The notes: a model not told the origin generated them from the letters alone. Counted from the first letter of the stretch, positions 18,201 through 26,250 are shown. The stretch: 64,000 bases of DNA from Lachnospiraceae bacterium (GCA_910574185.1 CAJSZQ010000019.1:1-64000); one strand, 5' to 3'. A program made the numbers and translations.

Positions 18201-18563
18201 AGCCTGAAGCATTTGGATAAGGGACTGACGGGGGAATCTACGGCAGTTCCGGTAAAACTGAACCGGGACGGGAGTATTGCCAGAATTTCTAAAGCGGCGG
18301 ATAGTGAGGATTTTCATACGATGCTGTCTTTTGCCGGGCAAAAGAGCCAGTCTGTCCGAGAGTCGATTCTTCAGGGGGAGACGAAGATAGAGCCTTACCG
18401 TCAAGGATTCAGAAGCGGATGTGATTTCTGCGATTACCGGCATATCTGTGGATTTGATACGCGTCTGCCTGGATACAGATATAGGAATATTCCGAAGCTT
18501 TCCTCTGCGGAAGCAATGGAGTGGATGCGGCAGGAGATAGTACAACGAAAGGGGGAGAACTAG
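15213..18563 (+). CDS. addB: ATP-dependent helicase/nuclease subunit AddB
   Basis: This 1116-aa subunit of the AddAB (RexBA) complex processes double-strand DNA ends to Chi sites for RecA. The N-terminus has a Walker A, FGGSGSGKSYYLY. The C-terminal RecB-like nuclease shows VLDYKTGQTG. Four Fe-S cluster cysteines are visible: one upstream (KFSACAFSHF) and three in SGCDFCDYRHICGFD. Length agrees with clostridial AddB. The stop TAG is one base before the ATG of addA, so both subunits are coupled. The start is supported by AGGAGGG. Confidence 0.96.
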   Translation: MALQFIFGGSGSGKSYYLYKQIIREAGKNPALNYMVLVPEQFTMQTQRDLVFMHDRKGIMNIDVLSFGRLAYRIFEETGKGNAQVLDDEGKNLIIRKLAGSVESHLRILKGNMKRFGYISEIKSVLSEFDQYDIGSEELERVMDRAGKNSYLYYKLSDMKVIYEEFREYLKDRYITKEEILDVLYRIAPESNLLKKSVVVLDGFTGFTPVQNRLLAQLMKLCVDVAVTVTIDEKEDPYSYGGPYEMFGMSKHMVSSLTRLARECGVEQKAPVDLRKRPYYRFRKCAALGFLEENLFRYSGRQYRKEQTAAAVFEAASPREEAIAAAARIRRLVRMEGLRYREIGVIVTDLNGYGNYMEQAFSRFGIPVFMDYKRSILLNSFVEYVRSILAMAEEKFSYDSVFRFLRAGYGPFSEDAVSEVENYCLALGIRGYKRWQERWIRRPEDMTEEKLEEVNHLRVAFVEHVDELMFVLKQRKKTVRDITEALYRFLEREKLQHVLKRQEEEFAAKGELALSKEYAQVYSAVIGLFDKFVELLGDEPVGLKEYCELLDAGLNEVKIGVIPPGLDQVIVGDVERTRLKDIKALLVLGLNDTLLPGALLKKGILSERDREKFEAEKLSLTPGGREQAYIQKFYLYLNLTKPEEKLYLFYSKSGADGSALRPSYLIGEMMKLFPGISVTDETKKGTAEKELTPGMGIQELIQGIRMQDDRVGSAWMELYSWYKRNPEWAWKIEGLLDAGFYSYQPKQISEMAAKMVYGEHFQNSVSRMEKFSACAFSHFLTYGLRLKERKEYEFQALDLGNVFHAAIERYSRKAEQEGGWLKLKEDRRKELVQESVEEAVTDYGNSVLYSSARNEYMLVRLTRLLDRTVWALTDQLSKGDFLPKAYEMNFGSGKIDRIDVCVDGDEVYVKVLDYKTGQTGFDISALCHGLQLQLMVYMNAAMETVRKEYPGRRIIPSGVFYYHMKDPLVGKSEEKERNFKILKELRLDGIVNLEEESLKHLDKGLTGESTAVPVKLNRDGSIARISKAADSEDFHTMLSFAGQKSQSVRESILQGETKIEPYRQGFRSGCDFCDYRHICGFDTRLPGYRYRNIPKLSSAEAMEWMRQEIVQRKGEN

Positions 18564-18564
18564 C

Positions 18565-21500
18565 ATGGGGATTTCCTGGACCAGAGAACAGCGGCAGGTA
18601 ATCAGTCTGGGAGGACGAAATATTCTGGTTTCTGCGGCGGCAGGTTCCGGCAAGACGGCGGTACTGGTTGAACGCATTATTACTATGTTGACCAGAAATG
18701 TGAATCCGGTCGATGTGGACCGACTTTTGATTGTAACATTTACCGAGGCGGCAGCGTCGGAGATGAAGGAGCGTATCCGGAAGGCGGTAGAAGAGCGGGT
18801 AGAAAAAGAACCGGCAAACGAGCGTTTGAGAAGGCAGGCAACGCTGATACACAGCGCGCAGATTACCACGATACACAGTTTTTGTCTGTCGGTGATTCGG
18901 GAACATTTTCATACGATTGATTTAGACCCGGCTTTCCGGATTGGAGAGGATGGAGAGCTAAAGCTCCTCAGACATGATGTGTTAGAAGAGGTACTGGAGC
19001 GGTACTATGAGGATGGAGAAGAAGCCTTTTTAAATCTGGTAGAAGGTTATGGGGGAAGCAGGGACGACAGGAATTTGGAAGAACTGATTCTTAAGATGTA
19101 TGAATTTGGAAGGAGTTATCCGGAACCAGATAAATGGCTGGAAGCCTGTATAGAAGCTTATCAGATAGAGAGTATTGAGGAGCTGAACAGTACAGTTTAT
19201 TATCGTTGTGCCAGAGAGAATGTGAGCAGGTATTTGGAAGGAGCGCAGGAACTTCTTGAGCAGGGGCTGTGTATTTGCAGCGAGCCGGACGGCCCTTATA
19301 TGTATGAAGAGATGCTGAGTCAGGACTTAAGATTGTTAGAAGAGATTCAGAGACAACAGGGGTATGGGGAATGCTATCAGACATTTAAGGATATAAAATG
19401 GACAAGGCTGGCGTCCAATAAGGATAAACAGGTATCCGGTGAGAAAGCGGAGCAGGTTAAACGTATCCGGGATGAGGTGAAAGCTATCGTAAAGGATATC
19501 CGGGAGTTGTATTTTGCTCAGTCGGGCGAAGAAGTTCTTGCAGACCTGAAAGTATGTCGCCCTTTTATGGAGGTTCTGGCAAAACTCACGCAGGATTTTT
19601 CCGCAGTGTTTGAAGAAAAGAAACGCGGCCGGAATATAATTGACTTCGACGATATGCAGCAGTATGCTTTGAAGATTCTGACAAGGGAAGAAGACGGAGA
19701 ACTGGCGCCGTCGGATGTGGCGAAGGAGTATCAGGAGCAGTTTGCGGAGGTTATGATTGACGAATATCAGGACAGCAATCTGATTCAGGAAACGATTCTT
19801 GGAAGTGTATCGGGAATCCAAAGAGGAAATTATAATATCTTCATGGTAGGGGATGTGAAGCAGAGCATTTATCGCTTCCGTCTGTCCAGACCGGAACTGT
19901 TTATGGATAAGTATGAACGCTATACCCTGGAAGAAAGCAAAGAGCAACGAATCGACCTTCACAAAAATTTCCGAAGCCGCAAAGAAGTGTTGGAGAGTGT
20001 GAATTATATCTTCCGACAGATTATGACGAGAGCATTAGGAGGCGTGGAATATGATGATAAAGCGGCGCTCTATGCGGGGGCTGATTATGAGGAAAACGCA
20101 GGAAATGAAACAGAGCTTCTGCTAATAGATACGGAGGACGACGAGGCAGGGGAAGCGCTGGCAGAACCAGGGACAAAGCTGTCATCGGGAGAGAAGGAAG
20201 CGGCCGTCGTTGCCTGTCGGATTAAAGAGTTGATGGAAGCGCAAATGGTAACGGATAAACGTACCGGAAAATTACGGCCAGTGCAGTATCGGGATATCGT
20301 AATTCTTACCAGAAGTATGAAAGGATTTGCGGAGATATTTGCAGAGGTTCTTGGAAAATATGGGATTCCGGTCTATGCGGGGACGAAGGAAGGATATTTT
20401 AATACAAAAGAAATAGGTCTTTTGCTGGAGTATTTGCGGGTTCTGAATAATCAGAAGCAGGATATTCCTCTTGCGGCAGTATTAAAGTCTTATTTCGGCA
20501 ATGTGGAGGAGGAAGAACTTGCAAAGATTAAGGGAGAGTATAAGGAGCTTCGTTTTTATGAAGCGGTTGCCGTCTACCGGAAGGAGGGAGATGATGCTCT
20601 GATTCGGAGAAAATTGGAAATCTGTCTCGGAAAACTGGAATATTTCCGTCATATGGTTTCTTATATGGCGCTTCACGACCTTCTTGAGATAATCTGTCAG
20701 GAAACCGGATACAGGGACTATGTGTCGGCTCTTCCGGCAGGGGAACAAAGAGAAGCAAATCTCTATATGTTAATGGAAAAGGCAAGAGCCTTTGAGAGTA
20801 CCAGTTATAAGGGGCTGTTTCATTTTATCCGGTATGTGGAACAACTGAAAAAATATGAAATAGACTATGGAGAAGCAGCCGCGCTGGACGAACAGGCGGA
20901 TATGGTGCGGATGATGAGTATTCATAAGAGTAAGGGGCTGGAATTTCCGGTTGTAATTGTATCAGGCATGGGAAAGAGATTTAACAGGCAGGATATGAGA
21001 GGGAACGTCCTCCTTAACGCGACTCTGGGCGTAGGGCTGGAATGTATCAATTTAAAGGACCGGACCAAATGTCCGTCTTTTATAAAAAGTGTGATTGCGA
21101 GAGAAGAATTACTGGAGAGTATGGGGGAAGAACTGAGGGTTTTGTATGTGGCTTTTACGCGGGCGAAAGAAAAACTGATTATTACAGGTACGGCTTTAGA
21201 GCCGGAGAAGAAAATAAAGGAAGCGGAGGAAATGACTGGCAAAGAGGCGCAGGAAGGATTTAAGAAGCTTCCTTTTGGGAGACTTGCGGGAGTTTCCGGG
21301 AGTCTGGGATGGCTGATACCGGCTGTGGCGGGAGGAGGAAAAGATTCTCCGGTACAGGTGGAAATCCGGCGTATGGAAGATGTGCTGGCAGAACAGCTGC
21401 AGGCTCAGGCCGGCAGGATATTTACCAGACAGGCGTTGGAGAACTGGAATACAGAAATGGTCTATGATGCGGAAATGAAAGAGTCTCTGGAAGAACAGTT

Positions 21501-22191
21501 TAGCTACGTCTATCCATACAGGGAGCTGGAAGGAAAGAAGCTGAAATATACGGTTTCCGAGTTGAAGAAAAGAGCTTATCTGGGAGAGGAAGGCGGGGAG
21601 CTGCTGTATGAGGAAGAGACGGTGATTCCACTGATTCCCAAGTTCTTGCAGCAAGAAGCCGGGCTTGCAGGGGCGTCCCGGGGAAGCGCATATCATCGTG
21701 TAATGGAACTGCTTGATTTTTCCAAGTTTTATGACGGGGAGCAAATGAAATCAGTAATCTCCAAAATGGAGAAAGAGGGACGGATATCGCCGGATATGGC
21801 GGCATGCGTAAACTGTTCGGATATTCTTGGGTTTGTAAATACTCATTCGGGGAAACGAATGAGACGGGCGGCTGAACATGGTCTGTTGTGGAAGGAGCAG
21901 CCTTTTGTACTGGGGATTCCGATGGAAGATGTTTACCCGGATATGAAGGAAGAAGGGAAAGAAATGGTTCTGATACAGGGAATTATCGACGTGTATTTTG
22001 AGGAACCGGAAGGGCTGGTGGTGCTGGATTACAAAACTGACCGGGTGCGTACGGGAGGAGAACTGCTTGATAAATATCGCGCTCAGTTGGATTATTATGC
22101 CAGGGCGCTGGAACAGATAACCGGAAAGAAAGTGAGGGAGAAAATTATTTATTCTTTCACTCTTCAGAAAGAGATATGCTGGACGGATTAG
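18565..22191 (+). CDS. addA: ATP-dependent helicase/nuclease subunit AddA
   Basis: This 1208-aa UvrD-like helicase carries a C-terminal nuclease. Helicase motifs: Q-motif WTREQRQVI, Walker A SAAAGSGKTAVL (about 24-35), ATIHSFC-like TTIHSFC, Walker B VMIDEYQDSN, motif III GDVKQSIYRFR, and RMMSIHKSKGLEFPVV, LRVLYVAFTRAKE. The RecB-family nuclease ends the protein with VLDYKTDRVR. It functions with AddB as end-resection machine. One base separates the two genes. A 20-bp hairpin 50 bp after the stop is a likely transcript end. Confidence 0.97.
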   Translation: MGISWTREQRQVISLGGRNILVSAAAGSGKTAVLVERIITMLTRNVNPVDVDRLLIVTFTEAAASEMKERIRKAVEERVEKEPANERLRRQATLIHSAQITTIHSFCLSVIREHFHTIDLDPAFRIGEDGELKLLRHDVLEEVLERYYEDGEEAFLNLVEGYGGSRDDRNLEELILKMYEFGRSYPEPDKWLEACIEAYQIESIEELNSTVYYRCARENVSRYLEGAQELLEQGLCICSEPDGPYMYEEMLSQDLRLLEEIQRQQGYGECYQTFKDIKWTRLASNKDKQVSGEKAEQVKRIRDEVKAIVKDIRELYFAQSGEEVLADLKVCRPFMEVLAKLTQDFSAVFEEKKRGRNIIDFDDMQQYALKILTREEDGELAPSDVAKEYQEQFAEVMIDEYQDSNLIQETILGSVSGIQRGNYNIFMVGDVKQSIYRFRLSRPELFMDKYERYTLEESKEQRIDLHKNFRSRKEVLESVNYIFRQIMTRALGGVEYDDKAALYAGADYEENAGNETELLLIDTEDDEAGEALAEPGTKLSSGEKEAAVVACRIKELMEAQMVTDKRTGKLRPVQYRDIVILTRSMKGFAEIFAEVLGKYGIPVYAGTKEGYFNTKEIGLLLEYLRVLNNQKQDIPLAAVLKSYFGNVEEEELAKIKGEYKELRFYEAVAVYRKEGDDALIRRKLEICLGKLEYFRHMVSYMALHDLLEIICQETGYRDYVSALPAGEQREANLYMLMEKARAFESTSYKGLFHFIRYVEQLKKYEIDYGEAAALDEQADMVRMMSIHKSKGLEFPVVIVSGMGKRFNRQDMRGNVLLNATLGVGLECINLKDRTKCPSFIKSVIAREELLESMGEELRVLYVAFTRAKEKLIITGTALEPEKKIKEAEEMTGKEAQEGFKKLPFGRLAGVSGSLGWLIPAVAGGGKDSPVQVEIRRMEDVLAEQLQAQAGRIFTRQALENWNTEMVYDAEMKESLEEQFSYVYPYRELEGKKLKYTVSELKKRAYLGEEGGELLYEEETVIPLIPKFLQQEAGLAGASRGSAYHRVMELLDFSKFYDGEQMKSVISKMEKEGRISPDMAACVNCSDILGFVNTHSGKRMRRAAEHGLLWKEQPFVLGIPMEDVYPDMKEEGKEMVLIQGIIDVYFEEPEGLVVLDYKTDRVRTGGELLDKYRAQLDYYARALEQITGKKVREKIIYSFTLQKEICWTD

Positions 22192-22242
22192 AGCAGATAT
22201 AAGGTTGTCCTGTTTGTAAATAGTTTTATGTATGCTATGTGA

Positions 22243-22296
22243 GGCCGTATGGCCATAATGGGATATCTGTAAGGTACCCGTTATGGCCATACGGCC
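22243..22296. terminator. Long 20-bp hairpin downstream of addA
   Basis: GGCCGTATGGCCATAATGGG (22243-22262) pairs with 22277-22296 at 19 of 20 positions, the remaining one a G-U pair, around a 14-nt loop. Each arm also contains the short palindrome ATGGCCAT. A weak T run (GTTTCAAAT) follows. It may end addAB transcription or be a mobile palindrome; it directly precedes the giant palindrome at 22317. Confidence 0.6.
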
Positions 22297-22316
22297 GTTT
22301 CAAATGGTATATATTT

Positions 22317-22555
22317 GTTACTGTTCACACATCGCCTGCCGGACGCGGATTGAATCAGGAGCATGTCTCTGAGCAGACGGAGTAACATTCCATTGAACTG
22401 GCAGCTAACGCAGACTAAGCCGCCAAGGAAAGCCTTCGCGTCTAAGTCTGCATAAGCTGCTATTTCAATTCCATGAAAAACACTCCTGAATTGTCTGCTT
22501 AGAGACATGCTCCTGATTCAACCCGCTGTTTACCAGATGACCTGTGAGCTGTAAC
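22317..22555. repeat. 239-bp giant imperfect palindrome (GTNACNGTTCA family, full copy)
   Basis: The element runs from GTTACTGTTCAC to GTGAGCTGTAAC and folds back over its whole length. The outer arms pair, and 34-bp segments starting GCGGATTGAATC (about 22346) and ending GATTCAACCCGC (about 22526) match with two differences. Inside, GGAGT/ACTCC, ATTGAA/TTCAAT, GCAGCT/AGCTGC and GCAGACT/AGTCTGC continue the stem up to a small central AAGG/CCTT loop. No reading frame is credible. With the hairpin at 22243 and the padR promoter, it accounts for the 491-bp gap 22192-22682. Confidence 0.85.
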
Positions 22556-22594
22556 ATATATTTCTTTAGTTTTGCAAAAAAATATAATATTATA

Positions 22595-22623
22595 TTGACA
22601 ATATATATTATACGTAATATAAT
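22595..22623 (+). promoter_or_regulatory. Consensus promoter of the padR operon with overlapping dyad
   Basis: TTGACA (22595-22600), 17 bp, TATAAT (22618-22623) is a perfect sigma-A promoter. The spacer and -10 contain an imperfect palindrome around ATTATACGTAAT, the place a PadR repressor would bind. Autorepression is inferred. Confidence 0.75.
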
Positions 22624-22682
22624 ATAGGCAGATAAACAATATAGATATTAAAATAGTATAGGAGAGATAAAGGAGTGAGATT

Positions 22683-23003
22683 ATGGTATTTAACACCGGA
22701 GCAGCGCTTCTGGATGCAATTGTACTTGCGGTTGTGTCGCAGGAAGATGAAGGCACTTATGGTTATAAAATCACCCAGGATGTAAAGAAAGCGATTGAAG
22801 TGTCAGAGTCAACCCTGTATCCGGTTCTCAGAAGGCTTCAGAAGGATGAATGTCTGGAGGTCTATGACCGGCAGTTTGACGGAAGGAATCGCAGGTATTA
22901 TAAGGTAACAGAGAAAGGATTGATACAGTTGAATCTATATCAGTCAGAATGGAAATCATATTGTGCGAAGATTAATTCTATATTTGAGGGAGGGGCTATT
23001 TGA
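22683..23003 (+). CDS. PadR-family transcriptional repressor
   Basis: This 106-aa winged-helix protein of the short PadR type starts FNTGAALLDAIVLAVVSQED and has the DNA-binding helices VSESTLYPVLRRLQKDECLE and the wing FDGRNRRYYKVTEKG. In Firmicutes such genes head operons with HAAS-domain, DUF4097 and PspC proteins, as here, and repress them until envelope stress. The consensus promoter overlaps a dyad. The stop overlaps the next ATG as TGATG, so the following gene is translationally coupled. The ligand is unknown. Confidence 0.93.
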   Translation: MVFNTGAALLDAIVLAVVSQEDEGTYGYKITQDVKKAIEVSESTLYPVLRRLQKDECLEVYDRQFDGRNRRYYKVTEKGLIQLNLYQSEWKSYCAKINSIFEGGAI

Positions 23004-23878
23004 TGAATCGCATTGAGTATATGAGGAGGCTGGCAGCGCTTCTTCAGGATGTACCGGCGGAAGAAAGAGTTGCAACGATGCAGTATTACAATGATTATTT
23101 TGATGATGCCGGAGAAGAGAATGAAGAGAAAGTAATAGAAGAGCTTGGGAGTCCGGAACAGGTGGCCGCCGAGATGAAAGCGGGATTAGGAAGACGGACG
23201 GAGGAATCTGGAGAATTTCGCGAAACCGGGTATGCCAATCCTCAATTTGAGAGGAAAGAGGTGCCGGTTAAGTATCAGGATACAGAAAGGCATAATTCGG
23301 GAAACCAGTATTCGGGCAGTTCTTATGGAGGCGGTCAGGAAAGAAGGAATGGCGCCTCCTCCTATGGAGGTAATCAGAGCCGGGGAAAGGGCGAAGACGC
23401 TTATATGGGAGGTCAGACAGGAAGTAATTATCAATATAATGGAAATAGTCAGTATTCGGGGCAGCATGAAAAGCAGTCTCCAGTACGCAAACCATGGACC
23501 AGCAGCGGCTTGAAAGCAATTTTAATTTTTCTGATTATACTGATAGCGGCGCCTGTGCTGATTCCGCTGGCGGTAGCGTTTGTATGCTGTGTATTTGCTT
23601 TTGGTATTGCAGGATTTGCTATATTCATAGTTCTTGCAGCTGTTGCCGTTGTGCTTGCGTTATCGGGCCTGGTGCTTTTTATAAAAGGGATGCTTACCAT
23701 GGCAGTGAATCCGGCGGCAGCTATGGCGGCGATGGGAGCCGGTATGATGTTGGGAGTTATTGGAACGATAGCGACAGTGGCGGCCGTTCGTTTGTGTATG
23801 ATTGTTATTCCGGGACTATTCCGGTTTATGATAAATATTTGCAAGAAACCATTTGAAAGGAAAAAGGCGGTGATATAG
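23003..23878 (+). CDS. HAAS-domain (DUF1700) membrane protein
   Basis: This 291-aa protein has an N-terminal HAAS domain (about 1-60: MNRIEYMRRLAALLQDVP, DYFDDAGEENEEKVIEELGS), which usually interacts with PadR-type or sensor partners. It is followed by a long Gly/Ser/Asn/Gln/Tyr-rich linker (about 75-155, with NQYSGSSYGGGQ-like repeats) and a hydrophobic C-terminal half with at least three membrane helices. The ATG at 23003 overlaps the padR stop; an in-frame TTG three bases earlier is less likely. The prion-like linker is unusual for the family. The stop is directly followed by the next ATG. Confidence 0.85.
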   Translation: MNRIEYMRRLAALLQDVPAEERVATMQYYNDYFDDAGEENEEKVIEELGSPEQVAAEMKAGLGRRTEESGEFRETGYANPQFERKEVPVKYQDTERHNSGNQYSGSSYGGGQERRNGASSYGGNQSRGKGEDAYMGGQTGSNYQYNGNSQYSGQHEKQSPVRKPWTSSGLKAILIFLIILIAAPVLIPLAVAFVCCVFAFGIAGFAIFIVLAAVAVVLALSGLVLFIKGMLTMAVNPAAAMAAMGAGMMLGVIGTIATVAAVRLCMIVIPGLFRFMINICKKPFERKKAVI

Positions 23879-24841
23879 ATGAAAAATGGATGGAAAGTAT
23901 TTTGGATTATCTGCGGGAGCATATTTTGCCTGGGAGCAGTATTTTGTATTACAGGACGTGCAATGGGCGCGTCATTTTATGAAATGGTGGACGAAGTGGA
24001 TGCGAGAATGGGATTTCTCTCGGATTGGAACTTTGTTGATTCAGATGAGCATACGGATATTGCTTCAAGAATCAGCGACGAGCGGGACTATGGATATGGA
24101 GAGCGTGCTGAGGAACCTGGGATTAAAAAGAGTTATTCCGGTATCAGGAAAATTGACGTGGATGCGGCGGGTATTCAGATTCAGGTTCTGGCATCCCCGG
24201 ATAAGGATGTTCACGTAGAGGCGGTGAATGTAGATAAGAGACTTCGATTTAAATGTACGCAGGAACGGGATGAATTGGATATTTCTACCACGAAGAAACT
24301 TCGTCTGATTAATCGAATTGACGGATATGCTACAGTATGGCTGTTTCTTCCGGAAGGACGGCTTGAGGAACTTGATTTGGAGAATGAGGCGGGGGAAATA
24401 TATGTCGCGGGTGCAGACGCATTGGATTTCAAACTGAAAGTGGGAGCCGGGCAGGCGGAAGTAGACAGCTTTACAGCTCATACAGCGGATTTGGAATGCG
24501 GAGCAGGGCAGATTAGAGCAACAGGAACCATTCAAAATGAAGGGGACATAGAGTGTGGAATAGGTGAGATTGTTTTAAATCTTTCAGGAAAAGCAACAGA
24601 TTATAATTGTAATATTGAGTGTGGAATAGGTGAAGTTCAGATAGGAGGACGTTCGTTTTCAGGAATCGGAGTCAGTAAATCCGGATTAGAAGATGATTAT
24701 GATGATTATTATGATGAAGATGATGATGACGACTATGATGACGACAAGGAAGAGTATCACGTAAAGGGAACTTCTGGCAGCAAGGAATTGTTAGTAGAAT
24801 GTGGCATAGGAAGCGTTCAGGTTAATTTTACAGAGTCTTAG
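23879..24841 (+). CDS. DUF4097-type beta-helical envelope protein
   Basis: This 320-aa protein has one N-terminal membrane segment (about 5-27, VFWIICGSIFCLGAVFCI) and an outside repeat domain. Four times it carries the phrase ECG-x-G: LECGAGQIRATG, IECGIGEIVLNL, IECGIGEVQIGG and VECGIGSVQVNF, the stacked strands of the DUF4097 'putative adhesin' fold. Between the third and fourth there is a very acidic insert, about 25 residues almost all D, Y and E. It is coupled to the HAAS gene without a gap. The family accompanies PadR and PspC genes; its molecular job is not established. Confidence 0.86.
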   Translation: MKNGWKVFWIICGSIFCLGAVFCITGRAMGASFYEMVDEVDARMGFLSDWNFVDSDEHTDIASRISDERDYGYGERAEEPGIKKSYSGIRKIDVDAAGIQIQVLASPDKDVHVEAVNVDKRLRFKCTQERDELDISTTKKLRLINRIDGYATVWLFLPEGRLEELDLENEAGEIYVAGADALDFKLKVGAGQAEVDSFTAHTADLECGAGQIRATGTIQNEGDIECGIGEIVLNLSGKATDYNCNIECGIGEVQIGGRSFSGIGVSKSGLEDDYDDYYDEDDDDDYDDDKEEYHVKGTSGSKELLVECGIGSVQVNFTES

Positions 24842-24853
24842 GAGGAGAAAAAT

Positions 24854-25051
24854 ATGGAATCAAAAAGATTGTATCGTTCAAGGAACCAGCGTATGATTTG
24901 TGGAGTGTGCGGAGGAATTGCGGAATATTTTAATATAGACCCGACAATTATTCGTCTGGCGTGGGTACTGTTTAGTCTGGCAGGCGGGAGTGGTATTCTG
25001 GTGTATCTAATTGCAGCGATAATCATTCCGGAAGATTCGGCGATGTATTAA
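24854..25051 (+). CDS. PspC-domain small membrane protein
   Basis: This 65-aa protein starts RLYRSRNQRMICGVCGGIAEYFNIDPTIIRL, the PspC signature, and ends in a single membrane helix (about 38-60). PspC proteins sense or protect against envelope stress in the phage-shock response. TAGGAGGAG precedes the ATG and also includes the stop of the previous gene. It is the last gene of the padR operon. The length is normal for stand-alone PspC. Confidence 0.93.
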   Translation: MESKRLYRSRNQRMICGVCGGIAEYFNIDPTIIRLAWVLFSLAGGSGILVYLIAAIIIPEDSAMY

Positions 25052-25103
25052 GCGGATAGAATCTGTCAATACTTCCTGTAACAGCAGGAAAGGGGCAGAT
25101 ATT

Positions 25104-25322
25104 ATGTCGAAGAAAAAAGAAAAACCGATTGATTTGCGTTTAATCACGCCAGAGGAGAAACTAAAATACGAAATCGCGGAGGAATTGGGGCTTTTAGATA
25201 AGGTATTAAATGAAGGCTGGAAGTCCCTGTCCTCAAAAGAAACCGGAAGGATAGGCGGATTAATTACAAAAAAAAGACGGGAAACTATAAATCATAACAA
25301 AAATATTACGAATATTAATTAG
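25104..25322 (+). CDS. Divergent alpha/beta-type small acid-soluble spore protein
   Basis: The protein is 72 aa. Two blocks match the SASP family: LKYEIAEELGL, containing the E-I-A germination-protease site, and ETGRIGGLITKKRRE, corresponding to the GxxGGxMVKK segment. The middle (LDKVLNEGWKSLSSK) replaces the usual linker, and an extra N-terminus, MSKKKEKPIDLRLITPEE, is present. Such proteins coat spore DNA and are degraded at germination. This variant shape is known to me from Lachnospiraceae. It implies the organism forms spores. It probably has its own sporulation promoter, which I could not define. Confidence 0.75.
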   Translation: MSKKKEKPIDLRLITPEEKLKYEIAEELGLLDKVLNEGWKSLSSKETGRIGGLITKKRRETINHNKNITNIN

Positions 25323-25344
25323 TGTGAACAATTCGTGTCATTAC

Positions 25345-25373
25345 TTGCAAAGGACATCCTGTTTTGCTACAAT
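25345..25373 (+). promoter_or_regulatory. Putative promoter of the TagA/CpsF-like gene
   Basis: TTGCAA (25345-25350), a 17-bp spacer and TACAAT (25368-25373) lie 35 bp upstream of the ATG at 25409. Confidence 0.55.
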
Positions 25374-25408
25374 TCTTAAATTGGAAAATGATGCAGGTGA
25401 TTGTTTAA

Positions 25409-26095
25409 ATGAATGAGACGATTTGTGTGTTGGATGTTGAGATAGACAACTGTTCGGCAAAGCAGGCTATGAAGGCGTCGGTAGAATATATGAGTACGGC
25501 AGTAACGAATGTGGTTGAGCTTGTCACCATAGAGACTCTGATGTCAGCTAAGGATAAGCCGGATTTGAGGAAAGCCATCGGACAGAGCGATTTGGTGCTT
25601 CCCGGACAGGAGGAGATTCTGGAAGCGGCAGGGGTCGTAGATACCAGACATATTCAAGAGACGAGAGCGCAGGTATATCTTAAGATGTATCTGAAGTATC
25701 TCCATAAGAATCACAGCCGGGTGTATCTTTTGGTGGAGACTGACGAAGAGGTAGACAGGCTGACGGCATGTTTTTTCTCCCGTTACAGAGGTATTCAGGT
25801 CGCCGGGGCGGCAAAAGTAGCGCCGGGAGCGGGGATGGATGATATGCTGGTGAATGCGATTAACGGCGGTGAGGTCGATAGTGTGATTGCCGTTTTGTCA
25901 TCTCCGGTACAAGAGGAATTTATCTCTAGAAACCGCAGTCTGATTAATGCAAGAATGTGGCTTGGTGCAGGGAAGCTTATGGAGTCTATCTATAAGGGCA
26001 AATCAAGAGGCGAGAAGCTTGCAACTTTTGTTGACAGACTTTTCTTTAAACGGGAGACCCGGAAGAACCGCAGAGAGATGAAGGCGCAAGGTTAA
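25409..26095 (+). CDS. Divergent WecG/TagA/CpsF-family protein
   Basis: This 228-aa protein resembles the N-acetylmannosaminyltransferase family of wall polymer synthesis, in order: VVELVTIETLMSAKDKPDL, SDLVLPGQEEI, SRVYLLVETDEEVDRL (Rossmann-like), and the C-terminal basic tail FVDRLFFKRETRKNR. The family's usual Asn (VTLN) and Asp-Gly (LPDG) positions read VTIE and LPGQ here, so the active site looks altered and catalysis is doubtful. No other wall glycosyl genes are adjacent. It could be a degenerate paralogue with a new role. The start has AGGTGA upstream. Confidence 0.66.
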   Translation: MNETICVLDVEIDNCSAKQAMKASVEYMSTAVTNVVELVTIETLMSAKDKPDLRKAIGQSDLVLPGQEEILEAAGVVDTRHIQETRAQVYLKMYLKYLHKNHSRVYLLVETDEEVDRLTACFFSRYRGIQVAGAAKVAPGAGMDDMLVNAINGGEVDSVIAVLSSPVQEEFISRNRSLINARMWLGAGKLMESIYKGKSRGEKLATFVDRLFFKRETRKNRREMKAQG

Positions 26096-26250
26096 TACGA
26101 CATTTGCAGACCGGAGCATAGGACGTATGAACAGTTTCAGGTAATAGAAATTTGTTTTTTTGAATAAATTGTACGAATTTCTCTGAGCGCTTTGTGTACA
26201 ATGTCCAGAGTAAACTGATGAAAAATTAATATAAAAAAGTAAGGAAAAGC

